A stretch of 64,000 bases of DNA from Phragmites australis. Its lineage: Eukaryota; Streptophyta; Magnoliopsida; Poales; Poaceae. Under the pieces are notes generated by a model. It was not told where the DNA came from and did no database searches. It saw only the letters and a program-made list of their open reading frames with translations. Made by a program: the position numbers and the translations under genes. The DNA lies in contig NC_084924.1 of assembly GCF_958298935.1 (NCBI RefSeq), forward strand, positions 17,457,819 to 17,521,818, written 5' to 3'. Within the stretch, counting starts at the first letter, position 1, and each line of letters starts with the position of its first letter. This document shows, one piece after another, positions 10,775 through 22,351 of this stretch.

Positions 10775-12089
10775 ATGTCAATATCCAGGGAGAAAAGTCC
10801 AAAGAGCCCAAGGAGTCCGAAGGATGAGCCATCGAGCAATGTCAAGGGCAAGCGAGTTGCAATTGAATTCAATTACGATCAGTTGAATGCATCTAACTCT
10901 TACATCTCCGTGCCATCCGGGGCGTGCACCATACTTTGATAGCATGCACTATGCTGCTTGGAGGCACAAAATGAAATTGCATTTAATCTCTGTTCATCCA
11001 AGTATTTGTAAGATTATGTGTACAGTTTCTGAGCTACCGGATGAAGACAAAGAGTTCACTTTCGAACAATAGCAAAACCTTCACCGCAATGCACAAGCCG
11101 CAAGTGTATTGCTTGGTGTCTTGGGTCCCGAAGAGTTCAACAAGGTGGATGGGCTTCAAGAGGCCAAAGTGGTATGGGACACACTCCAAGTTGGTTATGA
11201 AGTTACCACAAGTGTGTGAGAATCATAGATAGAGTTACTTGAAGGGAAATTGGGAAGATTTGTGATGGAGGACAATGAAACCCCTCAAGAAATGTATGAC
11301 CACATGATGGTGCTAGTGCAGAAGATTAGAGGGCTTGGAAGTGAAGAGCTAGATGACCACAAGGTGGTGAGAAGATTTCTAAAAGCCTTCTCTCCAAGGA
11401 ATCCCACTTTGGTGACACTCATCCATGAGAGAAGGGATTACAAGAGACTCACACCTAGTGATGTGTTTGGAAGAATTATTGCTCATGAGCTCATGGAGGA
11501 GGAAGCAAATGAAGTCAAAAACCTTGTGAAGCAAAGCTCAACCTCCAAGAACAAAGGAGTAGCATTAAAGGCAAGCAAGAGAAACCAAGATGAAGAATTG
11601 AGCTCAAGTGAAGAAGAGAGCTCAGATGATGAAGAAATTGTGTTCTTTGTAAGGAAGTTCAAGAAATTCATAAATAGGGGTGGCTATAGCAAGTACAAGA
11701 GAGACAAGTCAAAAAGGAAATCATTCAAGAGAGCTTGCTATGAGTGTGGCAAAGTTGGCCACTTCATCATTGAATGTCCAAACAAGAAGAAGAACAAAGA
11801 CAAGGAAGAAAAGAAGAACAAGCCTTACAAGAAGGACAAGTACAAGACCCGCAACAAGATCTATTCGGGTCAAGCTCACATCAGCGAGGAGTAGGACTCC
11901 AACTTTGACTCTAACTCCGATGATGAAGGGGTCGCCACTATTGCCATCCGCTCCTCTACACCGACAAAGTCACTCTTTAGCGACATGAGCGATGACGATG
12001 ACACTCCCAAGTGTCTCATGGCAAAAAGGCGCAAGGTAAAACCACAACCCAAGCTCCTAGATAGCGATAGCGATAGTGATAATGGTTGT
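10775..12089 (+). pseudogene. Sirevirus/copia gag (capsid-nucleocapsid), frameshifted; 5' portion
   Basis: Starts at ATG 10775 (MSISREKSPKSP...). After a frame change comes a UBN2-type copia gag region (YFDSMHYAAWRHKMKLHL near 10935). The longest open stretch (11250-11894) has LGRFVMEDNETPQEMYDHMM, typical of Sirevirus gag, and a CCHC zinc knuckle CYECGKVGHFIIEC near 11738-11779. An acidic Ser/Asp tail follows. The frame is broken several times (stops near 10930, 11070 and 11230, and a TAG at 11892). It ends where element A was inserted at 12090. Confidence 0.85.
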
Positions 12090-12109
12090 TGTTGGGGGTC
12101 ATTATTAAG
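12090..12109 (+). repeat. Remnant of element A 5' LTR
   Basis: These 20 bases match the first 20 of the 3' LTR at 47272 with two differences, then homology stops and gag-coding sequence begins. The target duplication just outside is intact, so the loss is internal. Confidence 0.8.
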
Positions 12110-13618
12110 CTTCTGGGCGCTAGACCCTAGCACCATTTGCACCTAGTCCCAACTCCGAGACCTCTTCTGTAGCAACTTCTAGGGCACCTTCATCAAACCA
12201 ATAACCTCCGGCAGCCTGTTCACTATCAGGTAGGAGCCAGACGAAACCCTCCGGGACTACTTTCGAAGGTTCTCCTAGACCAAAGCCCAGATTAGGGGCA
12301 TATCGGACTCTTCGGTCATTGACGTCGCAACCCAGGGCCTGGCCGAAGGCCCCATATACGATCAGCTGAACTGACGCCCAATACGCACGGTAGAAGTCCT
12401 CATGAGCAAGTTTGAGGAATATGCGCGGGCGGAGGAGGAAAAACTCCAGCGGAGGCGCTCACAAGCTAGCGAGGCTTCCCGTGCCAATTTTGAGAGGTCG
12501 CACTCGCAGGCCGGATCGTCACACGCCCCCGCTCCCCCAGCAAAGAGGAGCTTTGATGGGCCCTTACCGCCGGGTCCCAAAGGGGGCGGCAGCGACAACG
12601 CTGAAATGTCAGAAATATCAGCCAAAGCTGCGGGGCTCCAAACTAAAGCCACCCCAGGGGACACGGCCGGGGATGCTCCATAGGCCTCTCAGAGCAAAGC
12701 CACGCTCCAAACCAGCATTCCGAGGAAGAATCCTGTTGCACTCTACACGACGCAAGACGAGGACATAACATTGACCACATTCTGAGAGGAGTACCTCGGT
12801 AGGCAGGAGGCCTTCGCCTCAACTGATGGGGCCCCCAAGGGGCGGACCAAAGATCGCAGGCCATCGGCCAACTGACGGGTTGACCATCTGGCCTTGCAGA
12901 ATCCTCCGCAGCTGGCCCTACCTTCACCACCCCAGTCATCCTTAGAGCAGAACAGTGACGAAGGGGCGCGAGGCAAACAGATCGTCCTCGCTATTACCGA
13001 TGGAGGGAGCTCCGGTTGCACTTTGAAACGACAGCGGTGAGTCTATGCACGCGGGGTACACCACATGAGAGCAACTAGCATCCATCGATAGGCTCCCGAT
13101 TGGGCCGACACCCCCGTGAGGTTCACCGTCGATGACTCCAAAGGGGTAAAATTTTTCCACTCCGATGCCCTGGTCATCTTAGCCAACATCACCGAGGTCG
13201 AGGTTCGAAGAATACTGGTCGACGGAGGCAGCTCGACGGACCTCCTATTCGTGCATGTGTTTGACCAGCTCCGAATTCCACGAAGCCGGCTCTCACCAAG
13301 CAGCAGACCCCTCCAGGGACTCAATAGGCCCCCTCAACACCCTAGGACGGATAGAACTCCCGATCATCTTCGGCGAGGGGTTTGCATCACGATTCGAGGT
13401 CATCACCTTCGACGTCATGGACGTACCATACGCCTACAATGCCGTCCTAGGACGAGGAACTCTAAATAGATTAGGAGCTGTACCCCATCACAATTACCTT
13501 TGCCTGAAGATGCCCTGACCCTAGGGGCTAATAACTGTCCATGATGACCAAGACTTGGGCACCCTGCTCCACTCCCCAGTCGCCATATCGACGCTATGAC
13601 ACAGGAGGACTCGAAGGA
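12110..13618 (+). pseudogene. Element A gag and protease, truncated and interrupted by stops
   Basis: Coding sense starts in mid-gag (SQLRDLFCSNF followed by GTFIKPITSGSLF). It continues with EPDETLRDYFRRF, a typical gypsy Retrotrans_gag sequence, and a charged segment (MSKFEEYARAEEEKLQRRR from about 12402). Protease follows: RRILVDGGSSTDLLF (about 13210-13250) contains the aspartic protease active-site triad D-G-G/S in the DGGSS form usual in Tat elements, and a second conserved region YAYNAVLGRGTLNRLGAV lies at about 13430-13480. Several stop codons and frame changes occur (for example TAG at 12173-12175). It is cut after TQEDSKDP by the insertion of element B. Confidence 0.85.
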
Positions 13619-13749
13619 CCCTCTGTCGGTGAATCAGGAACCGGGGGTCCCCGAACCTCGAGGCCAGGCCAGCAATCCGCCACGTGGCGCCATCCCACGG
13701 AGTTTCCTCCGTGAGGTAAAAAAGATTAAGTCCCGGAGAGGGCACTCGG

Positions 13750-14185
13750 GGCCACAGTCAGTGGTCCCCGAGTACCCAAGTTCCCCGATGATCTGCGAAG
13801 TCTATGTGCCGGGAAGAAAGTGCTCGGGGAGGTATATGGTGACCCTCGAGCACCCGAGTACCCCGACGACCAAGAAAGCTAAGTACCGGAAGAAGTGTGC
13901 CCGGGGCCACGAGCGGTGGCCCCCTGGGCACCCAAGTGCCCCGAGGACCCACTGAAGGAAGTTCCGGGAGAGAGTGCTCAGGGTTGCGTGCAGCGGCCCA
14001 TGAGCACTCGGTCCCTCGAAGGTTCGTACAAGCGTGCCCGGGAGAGAGTGCTCGGGGAGGTGAACAGTACCCCCGAGCACTCGATTCCCTGAGGATCAAG
14101 AAAGGGCATTCTCGGGAGAGAGTGCTCGGGGAGGTGAACAGTGACCCCCGAGCACTCGGTTCCCCGACGACTCAGAAAGCCCTCT
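13750..14185. repeat. Tandem hairpin-forming units in element B 5' LTR
   Basis: Five related units of about 65-85 bp, each with a GTGCTCGGGG or GTGCCCGGGG arm and a complementary CCCCGAGCAC arm. Most begin GGGAGAGAGTGCTCGGGGAG. The array is repeated in the 3' LTR at about 38040-38470. Confidence 0.8.
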
Positions 14186-14651
14186 GACAGTGGCCTCTGC
14201 AGAGGCCCACTGATGAGGTGTCAGCCAGTCAAAGGCCCAAGGTCGCATTTAAAGAGCGCGCATGGCTTGTCACCTCCAACTGCTCCCACCACGCTCGGTG
14301 TCAGTTCCTGCCACATTCTGGCAGGAGGGTGTGGGGTCATTAAATGCATGGGTCCCATCCCGTGCCATCCGGCCCGTCTCGGGATAACGTCGTGAGGGCT
14401 GAGGCGTTCCGTCTGCCATGCTGCTGTGGCAGGAGAACAAGACAGGGCGGGCGCACCGGGCCGCTCTGCGGCTGCCCGGTGGGCCCTCTCCATGGCGCCC
14501 GTTGCCAGTGCATTTATGGTGACGGATGACCGGGCGTGGGGCGCATTTTCCACCCCCGGTCACTTCGCACAGAGGCTATGATGATGCCCTTTCCATTTAT
14601 GGTGCCTTGGAACTCGTGCCCTCCCGTTCGGGGCACGCTGCTGCCGGCGGG

Positions 14652-14659
14652 TATTTAAA
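14652..14659 (+). promoter_or_regulatory. TATA-like box of element B LTR
   Basis: TATTTAAA flanked by the GC-rich direct repeat GCCGGCGGG / GCCGGCAGC, in the right place for the LTR promoter. The same site is at 38909-38916 in the 3' LTR. Confidence 0.6.
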
Positions 14660-15148
14660 GCAGCCGGCAGCACGGACAAAGACAAGGGCTAAGAATATCA
14701 GAATAGGCTGAATCTCAGCACAATCTCGGAACAAGCTCCACAAGTTAGACAATCTCTTGGAGGTTGGAAAATCCCAGAGGAAGTAAGTAGCGAAGAGAAG
14801 AGAAGATCGAGAGCACCCAAAGCCAACAGATACATGCAGACCGAAGAAGAAGGAGCCTCAGGCTCTAGGATAGATAAACATTCTTGTAACCAGCAACATC
14901 TTTGAGGGACATTCTCAGGGCATTTATAGTATCCGTACAGGAGTAGGGTATTACTCCTCCGTGCGGCCCGAACCTGTCTAAACACCAGTGCATTTACTTC
15001 GTTCCACACTAGATCATTCCACCCTGCCGGCCATCGCATTTATACCCATTTATTTATCCGACGAACATATTCAGGATCATCCCCCCGACCGAATCTCTAA
15101 AAAGGGGTCCCTCAGGATCCCTACGATAGGAGTTAACCCTCCGACAGC

Positions 15149-15166
15149 TGGCGCGCCAGGTAGGGG
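15149..15166 (+). other. Element B primer-binding site, tRNA-Arg type
   Basis: TGGCGCGCCAGGTAGGGG begins two bases after the LTR end. It is complementary to the 3' end of a plant tRNA with acceptor CCUACCUGGCGCGCCA, which I recall as tRNA-Arg(CCU). Confidence 0.75.
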
Positions 15167-15211
15167 GGAACCATCCCTGAATTTGTTTGTTTGTTTTCTT
15201 CTGCAGAAAAA

Positions 15212-17022
15212 ATGGCTGGTGGTCATTGCCTCCAGCGCTCCGGCTCCAGCTCTAGTGAGGAAATGGAGCCCCTCGCTCAGGAGGCCCCAGTCGCTGCTGC
15301 GTCCCAGCAGCAGCCATGATCTGCTTGCATGGCGTTCCCCTCTCAAGGGGACCACGGTGCTGGGCCCAGCAGGTCCACCGCCGCTGTCACCGGTGCACCA
15401 TCCAACCCCCACCAGGTGGCCAAAACTCCTGCCGCCAGGTCCGCGTCTGGATAGCACTGGGCGCCGCTCCGGCGTAGGCTCGCCTTCGGCGAGGCCAGTC
15501 CCGGGAGCGTGCTGCTTGCGGCGCACGCTCTCCTCAGGCACCCGCCAGTCCAGGCGGCCGGGGAAACCCAGAGGACCGTTGGCTCCAGGAAGTAGCCGCC
15601 CTAGTCGGCACGGCCGACCACCAGGTCTTGGCCAAAAGTTCCCGCGCCACCTCCTAGCGCGGCGCCGCTAGGACTGGCCCATCTTCAGGTGGCGGTCGTG
15701 CTGGCCGGGGTGCCTCCAGGCGGAGTGCTGCCCCCCTGGCCACTGCCGGAGCCCGGGACCTCCGCTTACACCTCAACGAGCGGAGGGGCATTGAAGACGC
15801 GCGCGTCACTCTCGAGCGCCAACGGGAGACCCAGCAGGAGGCTGAAGCTGAGGACCAGGCCTCCTCTTTGTCGGCCCATGATCACCGGGGCTCCCCGGCT
15901 CGACAGCGTTCACCGCCCAAGGGCGCTGCCCGCGCCGCAGGGTACGGCACCGGTTGCCGTGCCTTCACCAGTGAGCTCCGCCGGGTCAAATGGCCCACCA
16001 AGTTCCACCCCGAGCTGCCGAAGAAGTACGACGGGTCCATTGACCCCGTCGAGTTCCTCCAGATATACACCACCGCTGTCCAGGCGGCTGGTGGCAGCGA
16101 AAAGGTGATGGCTAACTACTTTCATGTTGCCTTGAGGGGCTCTGCTCGCTCTTGGCTTATGAACTTACCCCCAGGGTCTATCAACTCCTGGGATGATCTT
16201 TGCCACCAGTTCATGGCTAATTTTCAGGGTACATTCACGCGCCCCGGCCTAGAGTGCGACCTCCACGCTGTCAAGCAGCAGGAGGGGGAGACGCTGCGGC
16301 GCTTTATTTAGCGCTTCAGCCAGGTCCGCAACACCATGCCACGGATAACCCCCCACGCTGTCATTGTCGCATTCCGGCTGGGTGTCCGCGACGAGCGGAT
16401 GCTCGAGAAGCTAGGCACGCACAAGGTCGAAACCACCGCGGAACTTTTCGCGCTGGCCGACAAGTGCGCCAAGGCGGCGGAAGCTCGGGCGTGGCACGTT
16501 CCGCGCCCTGAGCACCCCGCCACTGAACAACCAGGTCCTTCCCGCTCCGACAGGTGGGAAAAGAAAAAGAGAAGGAGGCGTGAGGCTATCCCCGTCGAGC
16601 CAACCCAGGGCCCCGCCCGTAGGCCGACCTAGGAGCCTGACCATCGGCAAGCACGCTGAGCGGATGCCGACAGACGACCTACGCCCACGAGGGCTCCGGC
16701 CCGAGCCCCTCCTAGGGCTTTGGCTCCCGCAAGGGCTCCGGCTCCCGCAAGGGCTCCCGCTCCGGCAAGGGCCCCCGCTGCTGCGGGGCCCGAGCAGTGA
16801 AAGTGGTGCCCGATTCACCAACCCAGGTGGCATGATCTCACGGAGTGCCGCATGGTCAAGGGCCTCATCGAGTAGCGCCAAAGAGACCACGAGGAGCCCC
16901 GCCAGGGTGGCGACGATGAAGCCACCCCCAACAACCCAGAGCTCGGCTTCCAGCCTGAGCACACCGTTGCCTTCATCGACGGAGGCGCGTACACGCCCTC
17001 CTCCCGCCGCAGTGTCAAGACC
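15212..17022 (+). pseudogene. Element B gag
   Basis: The probable start is ATG 15212 (MAGGHCLQRSGSSSSEEMEP), followed by an in-frame TGA at about 15317. The capsid core is well preserved at 15868-16311: WPTKFHPELPKKYDGSIDP, then VALRGSARSWLMNLPPGS and WDDLCHQFMANFQGTF, ending at a TAG just after ETLRRFI. The frame continues with MPRITPHAVIVAFRLGVRDE and a Lys/Arg-rich and Pro/Ala-repeat linker (APARAPAPARAP region, 16690-16790). A WCPIHQ...HDLTECRMVKGLI segment at about 16800 looks like the family's zinc-knuckle equivalent. At least four stops interrupt it. Confidence 0.85.
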
Positions 17023-18536
17023 ATGCGGTGTGAGGTGTGCTCGGCGACCTTGAGCGAAGAGGCCGTAAGTCCCCTGAAGTGGTCGGACGCCCCGATCACA
17101 TTCAGCTTGGCTGACCACCCTGCCAGTACTGCAGGCGTGGGGCGACTACCCCTGGTAGTGTCCCCCACTATCTGCAATGTGAAGGTCAGCAGAGTGCTGA
17201 TCGATGGGGGCGCAGGTCTTAACCTCCTCTCCAAGGAGGCTTTCGAGAAGCTGCAGGTGCCCTCCAGGCACCTAAAGCCGTCGCTCCCGTTTTACGGAGT
17301 GACACCTGGGCACTCCCCTGCCCCTCGGGCAGGTCAAGCTGCCCATGACATTCGGGAGCCGGGACAACTTCCGGACGGAGAACGTCATCTTCGACGTCGT
17401 GGAGCTCCCCCTCCCCTACAACGCCATCCTCGGGCACCCAGCGCTTGCTCGGTTCATGGTGTTCACGCACTACACGTACCTCACGGTTAAGATGCCGGGC
17501 CCAGCAGGCCCCATCTCCGTGTCAGCCGAGACCAGCAGCGCCGTCTCCTGTGCCGAGCAGTTATACTCGGCTTTGGTCTCAGCTTGAGCCGAGGTCGAAG
17601 GTCGTCCAGGGGGCCCGGGACCCTCTTCATCCAACCCCCGACTCGCTGCCGACGCCTCCGTTCCTACGAAGGAGGTCATGGTGGGCAAAGATGCCTCCCA
17701 GGTCGTCCGAATCGGCGGTGACCTGGGCGGCAAATAGGAAAGCGCGCTCGTCACCTTCCTTCGGGCTAACGCTTACGTGTTTGCATGGTAGCCGTCCGAT
17801 ATGCCCGGGATCCCTAGGGAGGTGATCGAGCACCACCTGGCTGTGCGCCCGGACTCACGCCCAGTGAAGCAGAAGGTTCGGCGATAGGCGCCCGAGAGCC
17901 AGGAGTTCATCCGGGAGCAAGTCAGCAAGCTCCTTGACGCCAGATTCATCTGAGAAGTCCTCCACCCTGAGTAGCTGGCGAACTCAGTTATCATCCCGAA
18001 GGCCAATGGCAAGCTCCGCATGTGCGTGGACTACATCGATCTAAACAAGGCTTACCCCAAAGATCCTTTTCCTTTGCCCCGCATAGATCAGATTGTAGAT
18101 GCAACCGCGGGATGTGATCTTTTGTGTTTTTTAGATGCAAACTCTGGTTATCACCAGATTCATATGGCCATAGAGGATGAAGAAAAAACTGCTTTTACCA
18201 CTCCGGTGGGGACTTATTGCTATGTATCGATGCCTTTTGGTTTGCGCAATGCTGGGTCTTCTTTCCAGCGCGCTATCCGCATCACCCTTGATTCGCAGGT
18301 TGGCCGCAACGTCTAGGCTTACATCGACGATCTCGTGGTCAAATCCCGAGACCGCGCCACCCTGCTCGAAGATCTTGCTGAGACTTTCAACAGTCTCCGC
18401 ACTACCCACCTGAAGCTCAACCCCGAGAAGTGCGTCTTCGGGGTGCCTGCGGGCAAGCTCCTCGGTTTCTTGGTCTCCAGCCGAAGGATCGAGGCCAATC
18501 CAGAGAAGATCTGGGCCATCGAGTAGATGCGACCCC
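17023..18536 (+). pseudogene. Element B protease and N-terminal reverse transcriptase
   Basis: The protease region has VSRVLIDGGAGLNLLSKEAF (about 17186-17245), the retropepsin active-site signature, and LPYNAILGHPALARF at about 17412. The RT begins near 17850 with KLRMCVDYIDLNKAYPKDPF and continues through FLDANSGYHQIHMA and MPFGLRNAGSSFQRA to the catalytic AYIDDLVVKS. A TAG stop (18314-18316) sits directly before that motif. LGFLVSSRRIEANPEKI follows, and the sequence is cut by element C at 18537. The catalytic YIDD is intact, but stops at 17584, 17887, 17951, 18314 and others exclude a full product. Confidence 0.88.
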
Positions 18537-21500
18537 TGTGAGGAACCGCCCAAATAGTATTCTAATTAATCATCAGGAGGATCATTATTCATAATCACAA
18601 CCTCGACGATTAACCAGAATACCATTCCGGTAGTCCCGGCACGTGTTTTGTGCCCAGGATCGGAACACATGCCTTCCAACTCAAATATCACAACACAGCT
18701 TAACAGAGAGCAAATAATTAAACTGGATTACAATTATTTAACATGCAACTGCTTCCACAATTTACAACAAAAGAGGAACAACAACTATGCAGCGGAAGAA
18801 AAACCTATATAACAAAAGAGTATGGAGCCGCATGCCCTTAGGCTCCATACCAAAAGCGCCGGAGTTCGGAGTAGAATGTGCTACTCCTGCCCGCCACCCG
18901 GATCGGTAGGCAAAAAGTAGCCGAAAACTGCCTCTTCCTCGCCAACCTGTGAACCTGAAAGCAACTTAAGGGCAGCACCCCTTAGTATGAAGGTACTAGC
19001 AAGTCTTACACAGTATGAGTATATATATTCTTGACTCCAAGGATCATGCATTTAAAGCTGTAGCAAGGATTAAGACATGTTTAAGTTCATTAAGCGGTAA
19101 GCAACCTAGACTCTAGGTGTAAGCAACTGACTTAACTAACCACCGATTCAAACTCTGCCAACCAACTGACCACAACAGATATGAAAACAACAAGTGTATA
19201 AAAGTAAACCATTACCACCCAACCACCGACCACATACCGACCAAACCACCCAAACCAACCATGCCACAACCCACATCAAAACTCTACGACCAAAACATGG
19301 TCGCTCGGTGGAGATAAGCGATAGCGATGCTCATGACCGAGAGCGCGGCAGTTCGAACTGATTATACACCCTGCAGGGGGATACTCCTGGACCCACACGA
19401 CACAGGGACCATACGGCTTGTGCCACCCGCTAAGATGCACACAAGGGGGTACCCGTGACAACCTTTCCCAACCAGACCCAACCATGTGGATCAACCATAG
19501 CTCGGCGAGGCGGTATTAGAACTACTCCCCAAGCAAACTAATACCGTTAAAAGCCCGGACTCAAACCGGACTCACACCGTCTATGACAAGGCCCACATGA
19601 CCACGTCTATGGAGGTAATCAGCTCGCCTACCATTATATCAGCATGTGGTGAGTAAGGTAAGTGCTAAAGCCGACTACACCGACAGTCGGTGCTTAACCG
19701 GTGCAAGCAGTCTATAGTGTCCGGGTTCCCTCCCCAAACTGCCTGAGGACTCCTCGTGAGCAGATGACACCCCTAACACCGCCCACACCTTGTCTCAACT
19801 CACCACTCACCAAACCGACTCATCATCAACACAACCACAAGTGTGAACAAGTAATAAGCCCTAGGCTCGCGACAACGGTGGATGCCGTCGTCGACTTCTA
19901 CCGGAAAGCCTAAGTACCACTAAGCATAGCGAACTATAATTAGACCTCGACGACACCACTAGGCTCCAAGGAATAACGCATGACACGTGACCGAAATGGG
20001 AGAATGCATCGGCATAGGTTCTACCCAACTCGGTACCCGACACATGCAATGTATACATAAGCGTAGATAACATATTAAATTTCGAATTGACACGGTGCAA
20101 TATGATAGATACTTGCCTTGCTGCCCTGACTGCTGCCCGACACTACCCGAGTCACGATCACCACTGCGGGAACCTCCGGGGACAGACTCGTTCGCCTCGC
20201 TCGCCGGGTCAAAGTTTCCTAAAAGAATCACGCGTGCAATGTAATGAATATGAATGACATGCAATGAAAGATGCTTCACTGTAAGACAACAGTGGAGATG
20301 CAATGCACTTATGCCATGAGTTAAAAGCCTTAAGGATTTCCTTATCTGAATTATTGTTTAACATTTAACAACTTCCTAGATTGATTAAGCTTAACTCTAA
20401 GCTTAAATCTAAAAGAAAACTAACTATACTTAACATGAGGGTAACTCTTTTAAGTGAACAGGGAACCCACTAATAGGATTTACACAACTCGATTTATGGA
20501 CCAACCAATTATGAAATGTTTAAAGATTGAAACCATTTTGACAACTCATTAATCCTCAGTAAGCATTTCATAAACCCTAGCATTTTTAATGAACATGGCA
20601 TAATTTAAAAAGATTAACAAAATTGGATTTACCAATTTTGGACTTATCAAAAATTGTTTATGAATTATTGAAGATTAAACACATTTCATTAATTGAACAA
20701 ATTTAATTATACATTTCATAACACCTAGTATTTTTCATGTGCAGAGTATGATAATACAAGGCCAACAAAATTAGCTTCATAATTTTTGGACATATATTTG
20801 ATTTTCTATGTATTTTACAAATTCCAGCCGATTTAACATTGAACAAAAATTCTAATTCGCATTTTCTGGAGTTTCCCGATTAAAAAAAAATGCCCGCAAT
20901 ACTTTTTGCACCCCTGGCCGGCTAGCCACTAAGGCTGACAGTGGGCCCAGCGGGTTTGACCCGGGTCAAAATTGACCGGGGCAGGGCTGCACAGCGCCGG
21001 CGGCACGGTCTCGCTTCACCGGCGGCGATTGGCAGCGAACTTCGGCCGGCCGAGGGCATCAACAGCACCAGCACGCTTAGGGGGACTCTTTGGTGGCACA
21101 AGTGGTCACCGGAGACGATCGGAGGACGGCGAGCGGCGACGCACGGCGGAACAAGCACGATGGTGGCTCGGTTTCATCGTGCCGACGACGAACAGCGGCG
21201 CAACTGACTCGGCCGGGGACTCCTATAGCTTCTTTGCAAGCATGCTGTTCTAAGGGCGCAGCTAGTTCGCGACGGGCCCGACGGAAACTAGGCCGACGGC
21301 GACCGCCATGGCCAGACGGCGGCTGGTTCCCGCGGAGAACGACGCCGACGACGGGCCAAATGGAATCTAGCGCGCGCACAAGACTCACAAGGGGGACGGA
21401 AAGCTCACCGAGCGCTTCAACGGGCCGAAGAAGCAGCAACGAGGCAGCTCGACGGTGAGGTGCGGAAGGAGGCCGCCGGCGCCGAGGAAGACGGCATGAG

Positions 21501-22351
21501 CTCGCCAAATCCGACTGAGAGGGGAGAGGATTCGCGCGGGAATTAGTTGGAGAGGCTTCGACGATCCTCCTTAGCGCTTCTCGCGGCTCGAGCTCGAGGG
21601 AGCTTGCCGGTGGCGCGTCGAATTTGGCCGGCGACGCGGCGCAACGCTGCTCTGCTCTGTGGTGTGCTGGGCGATAGGGAGAGCAAGCGAGGGAGAGAGA
21701 GGAGAGAAACCACAAGAGAGCGTCCAGGGGGGGGGGGGGGTTAAGGCCGACGATGCTTGCACTCGAAGGCTCGGCCGGTGACTCGACGGCGTGTTGGGTT
21801 TGCCGGCCGTGGGAGTCAACAAAACCGGCGCCGCCCTCTGGAAGCAGCGTGGCTGGGTGAGGAGGGAGGATGACGAGTGGGTCCCGCATGAACAGTAACC
21901 GGCAAAGAAATATCTTCACCACTTTGGTTATCAAAGTGGAGGTCTTACTGTGGTCTAAAATTCGTGGAACAAATTTTGTTGGCTTCTATAAATCATGAAT
22001 AATCCATTTTACCTTGTTTGACCCAAAAAGCTTGCACCAATTTCAAATGAAAATTCTCCAAAGGGCAAGCTTTTCTAACTTGTGTTGATTTTTATGCCTT
22101 TAAAATAATACCCAAAAATTTGGGAAAATTCATTTATATTCTCCTCCTGGCACCTACTAATTTCTAAAATTGTCACCGGCCCTATGTTCCATAGAAGTTT
22201 TGGGAGATGCTTTACAACGCATCAGTTAAACCTGGTTTAACCAAATTCGGTTAAATTCACATCGCATGTCTACACTGCTCAAAACAAAACAAATGATGCT
22301 AATGATGCCCATTAGCACTTAATTACATGTTTAGAACTCTGGGCCGTGACA
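18537..22351 (-). mobile_element. Element C: long solo-LTR-like insertion in element B
   Basis: It starts TGTGAGGAACC and ends GGGCCGTGACA (terminal TG...CA, TGT/ACA). It is flanked by an exact duplication ACCCC (18532-18536 and 22352-22356) and splits the RT gene of B. It is 3815 bp with no gag or pol and no internal copy of its own ends, so it looks like a solo LTR of a long-LTR gypsy family or a non-autonomous element. Read on the minus strand it starts TGTCACGGCCCAGAG. Its GC-rich middle (20920-21880) encodes nothing recognisable, and the long ORFs there come from composition. Confidence 0.85.

Larger units (their letters stand above)
13624..15146 (+). repeat. Element B 5' LTR
   Basis: 1523 bp, bounded by TGTCGG and CCGACA, matching the copy at 37914-39403 throughout except for a roughly 35-bp deletion in the latter. 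Hand comparison of the first ~255 bases gives about 19 differences (about 7%). A TATA-like TATTTAAA lies at 14652-14659. At 13750-14180 there is a series of GTGCTCGGGG...CCCCGAGCAC inverted units. Confidence 0.95.

Noticed and set aside
12402..12768. Two overlapping ORFs as separate proteins
   Set aside because: One frame (12402-12683) is the gag linker of element A; the other is its shadow.
15689..16108. 139-codon Pro/Ser-rich ORF overlapping element B gag
   Set aside because: Shadow frame of gag in GC-rich DNA; the capsid motifs lie in the other frame.
21077..21934. 285-codon ORF on the minus strand in the middle of element C
   Set aside because: Low-complexity Ala/Pro/Arg/Ser sequence in very GC-rich DNA, with equally open frames on the other strand; no domain recognised.
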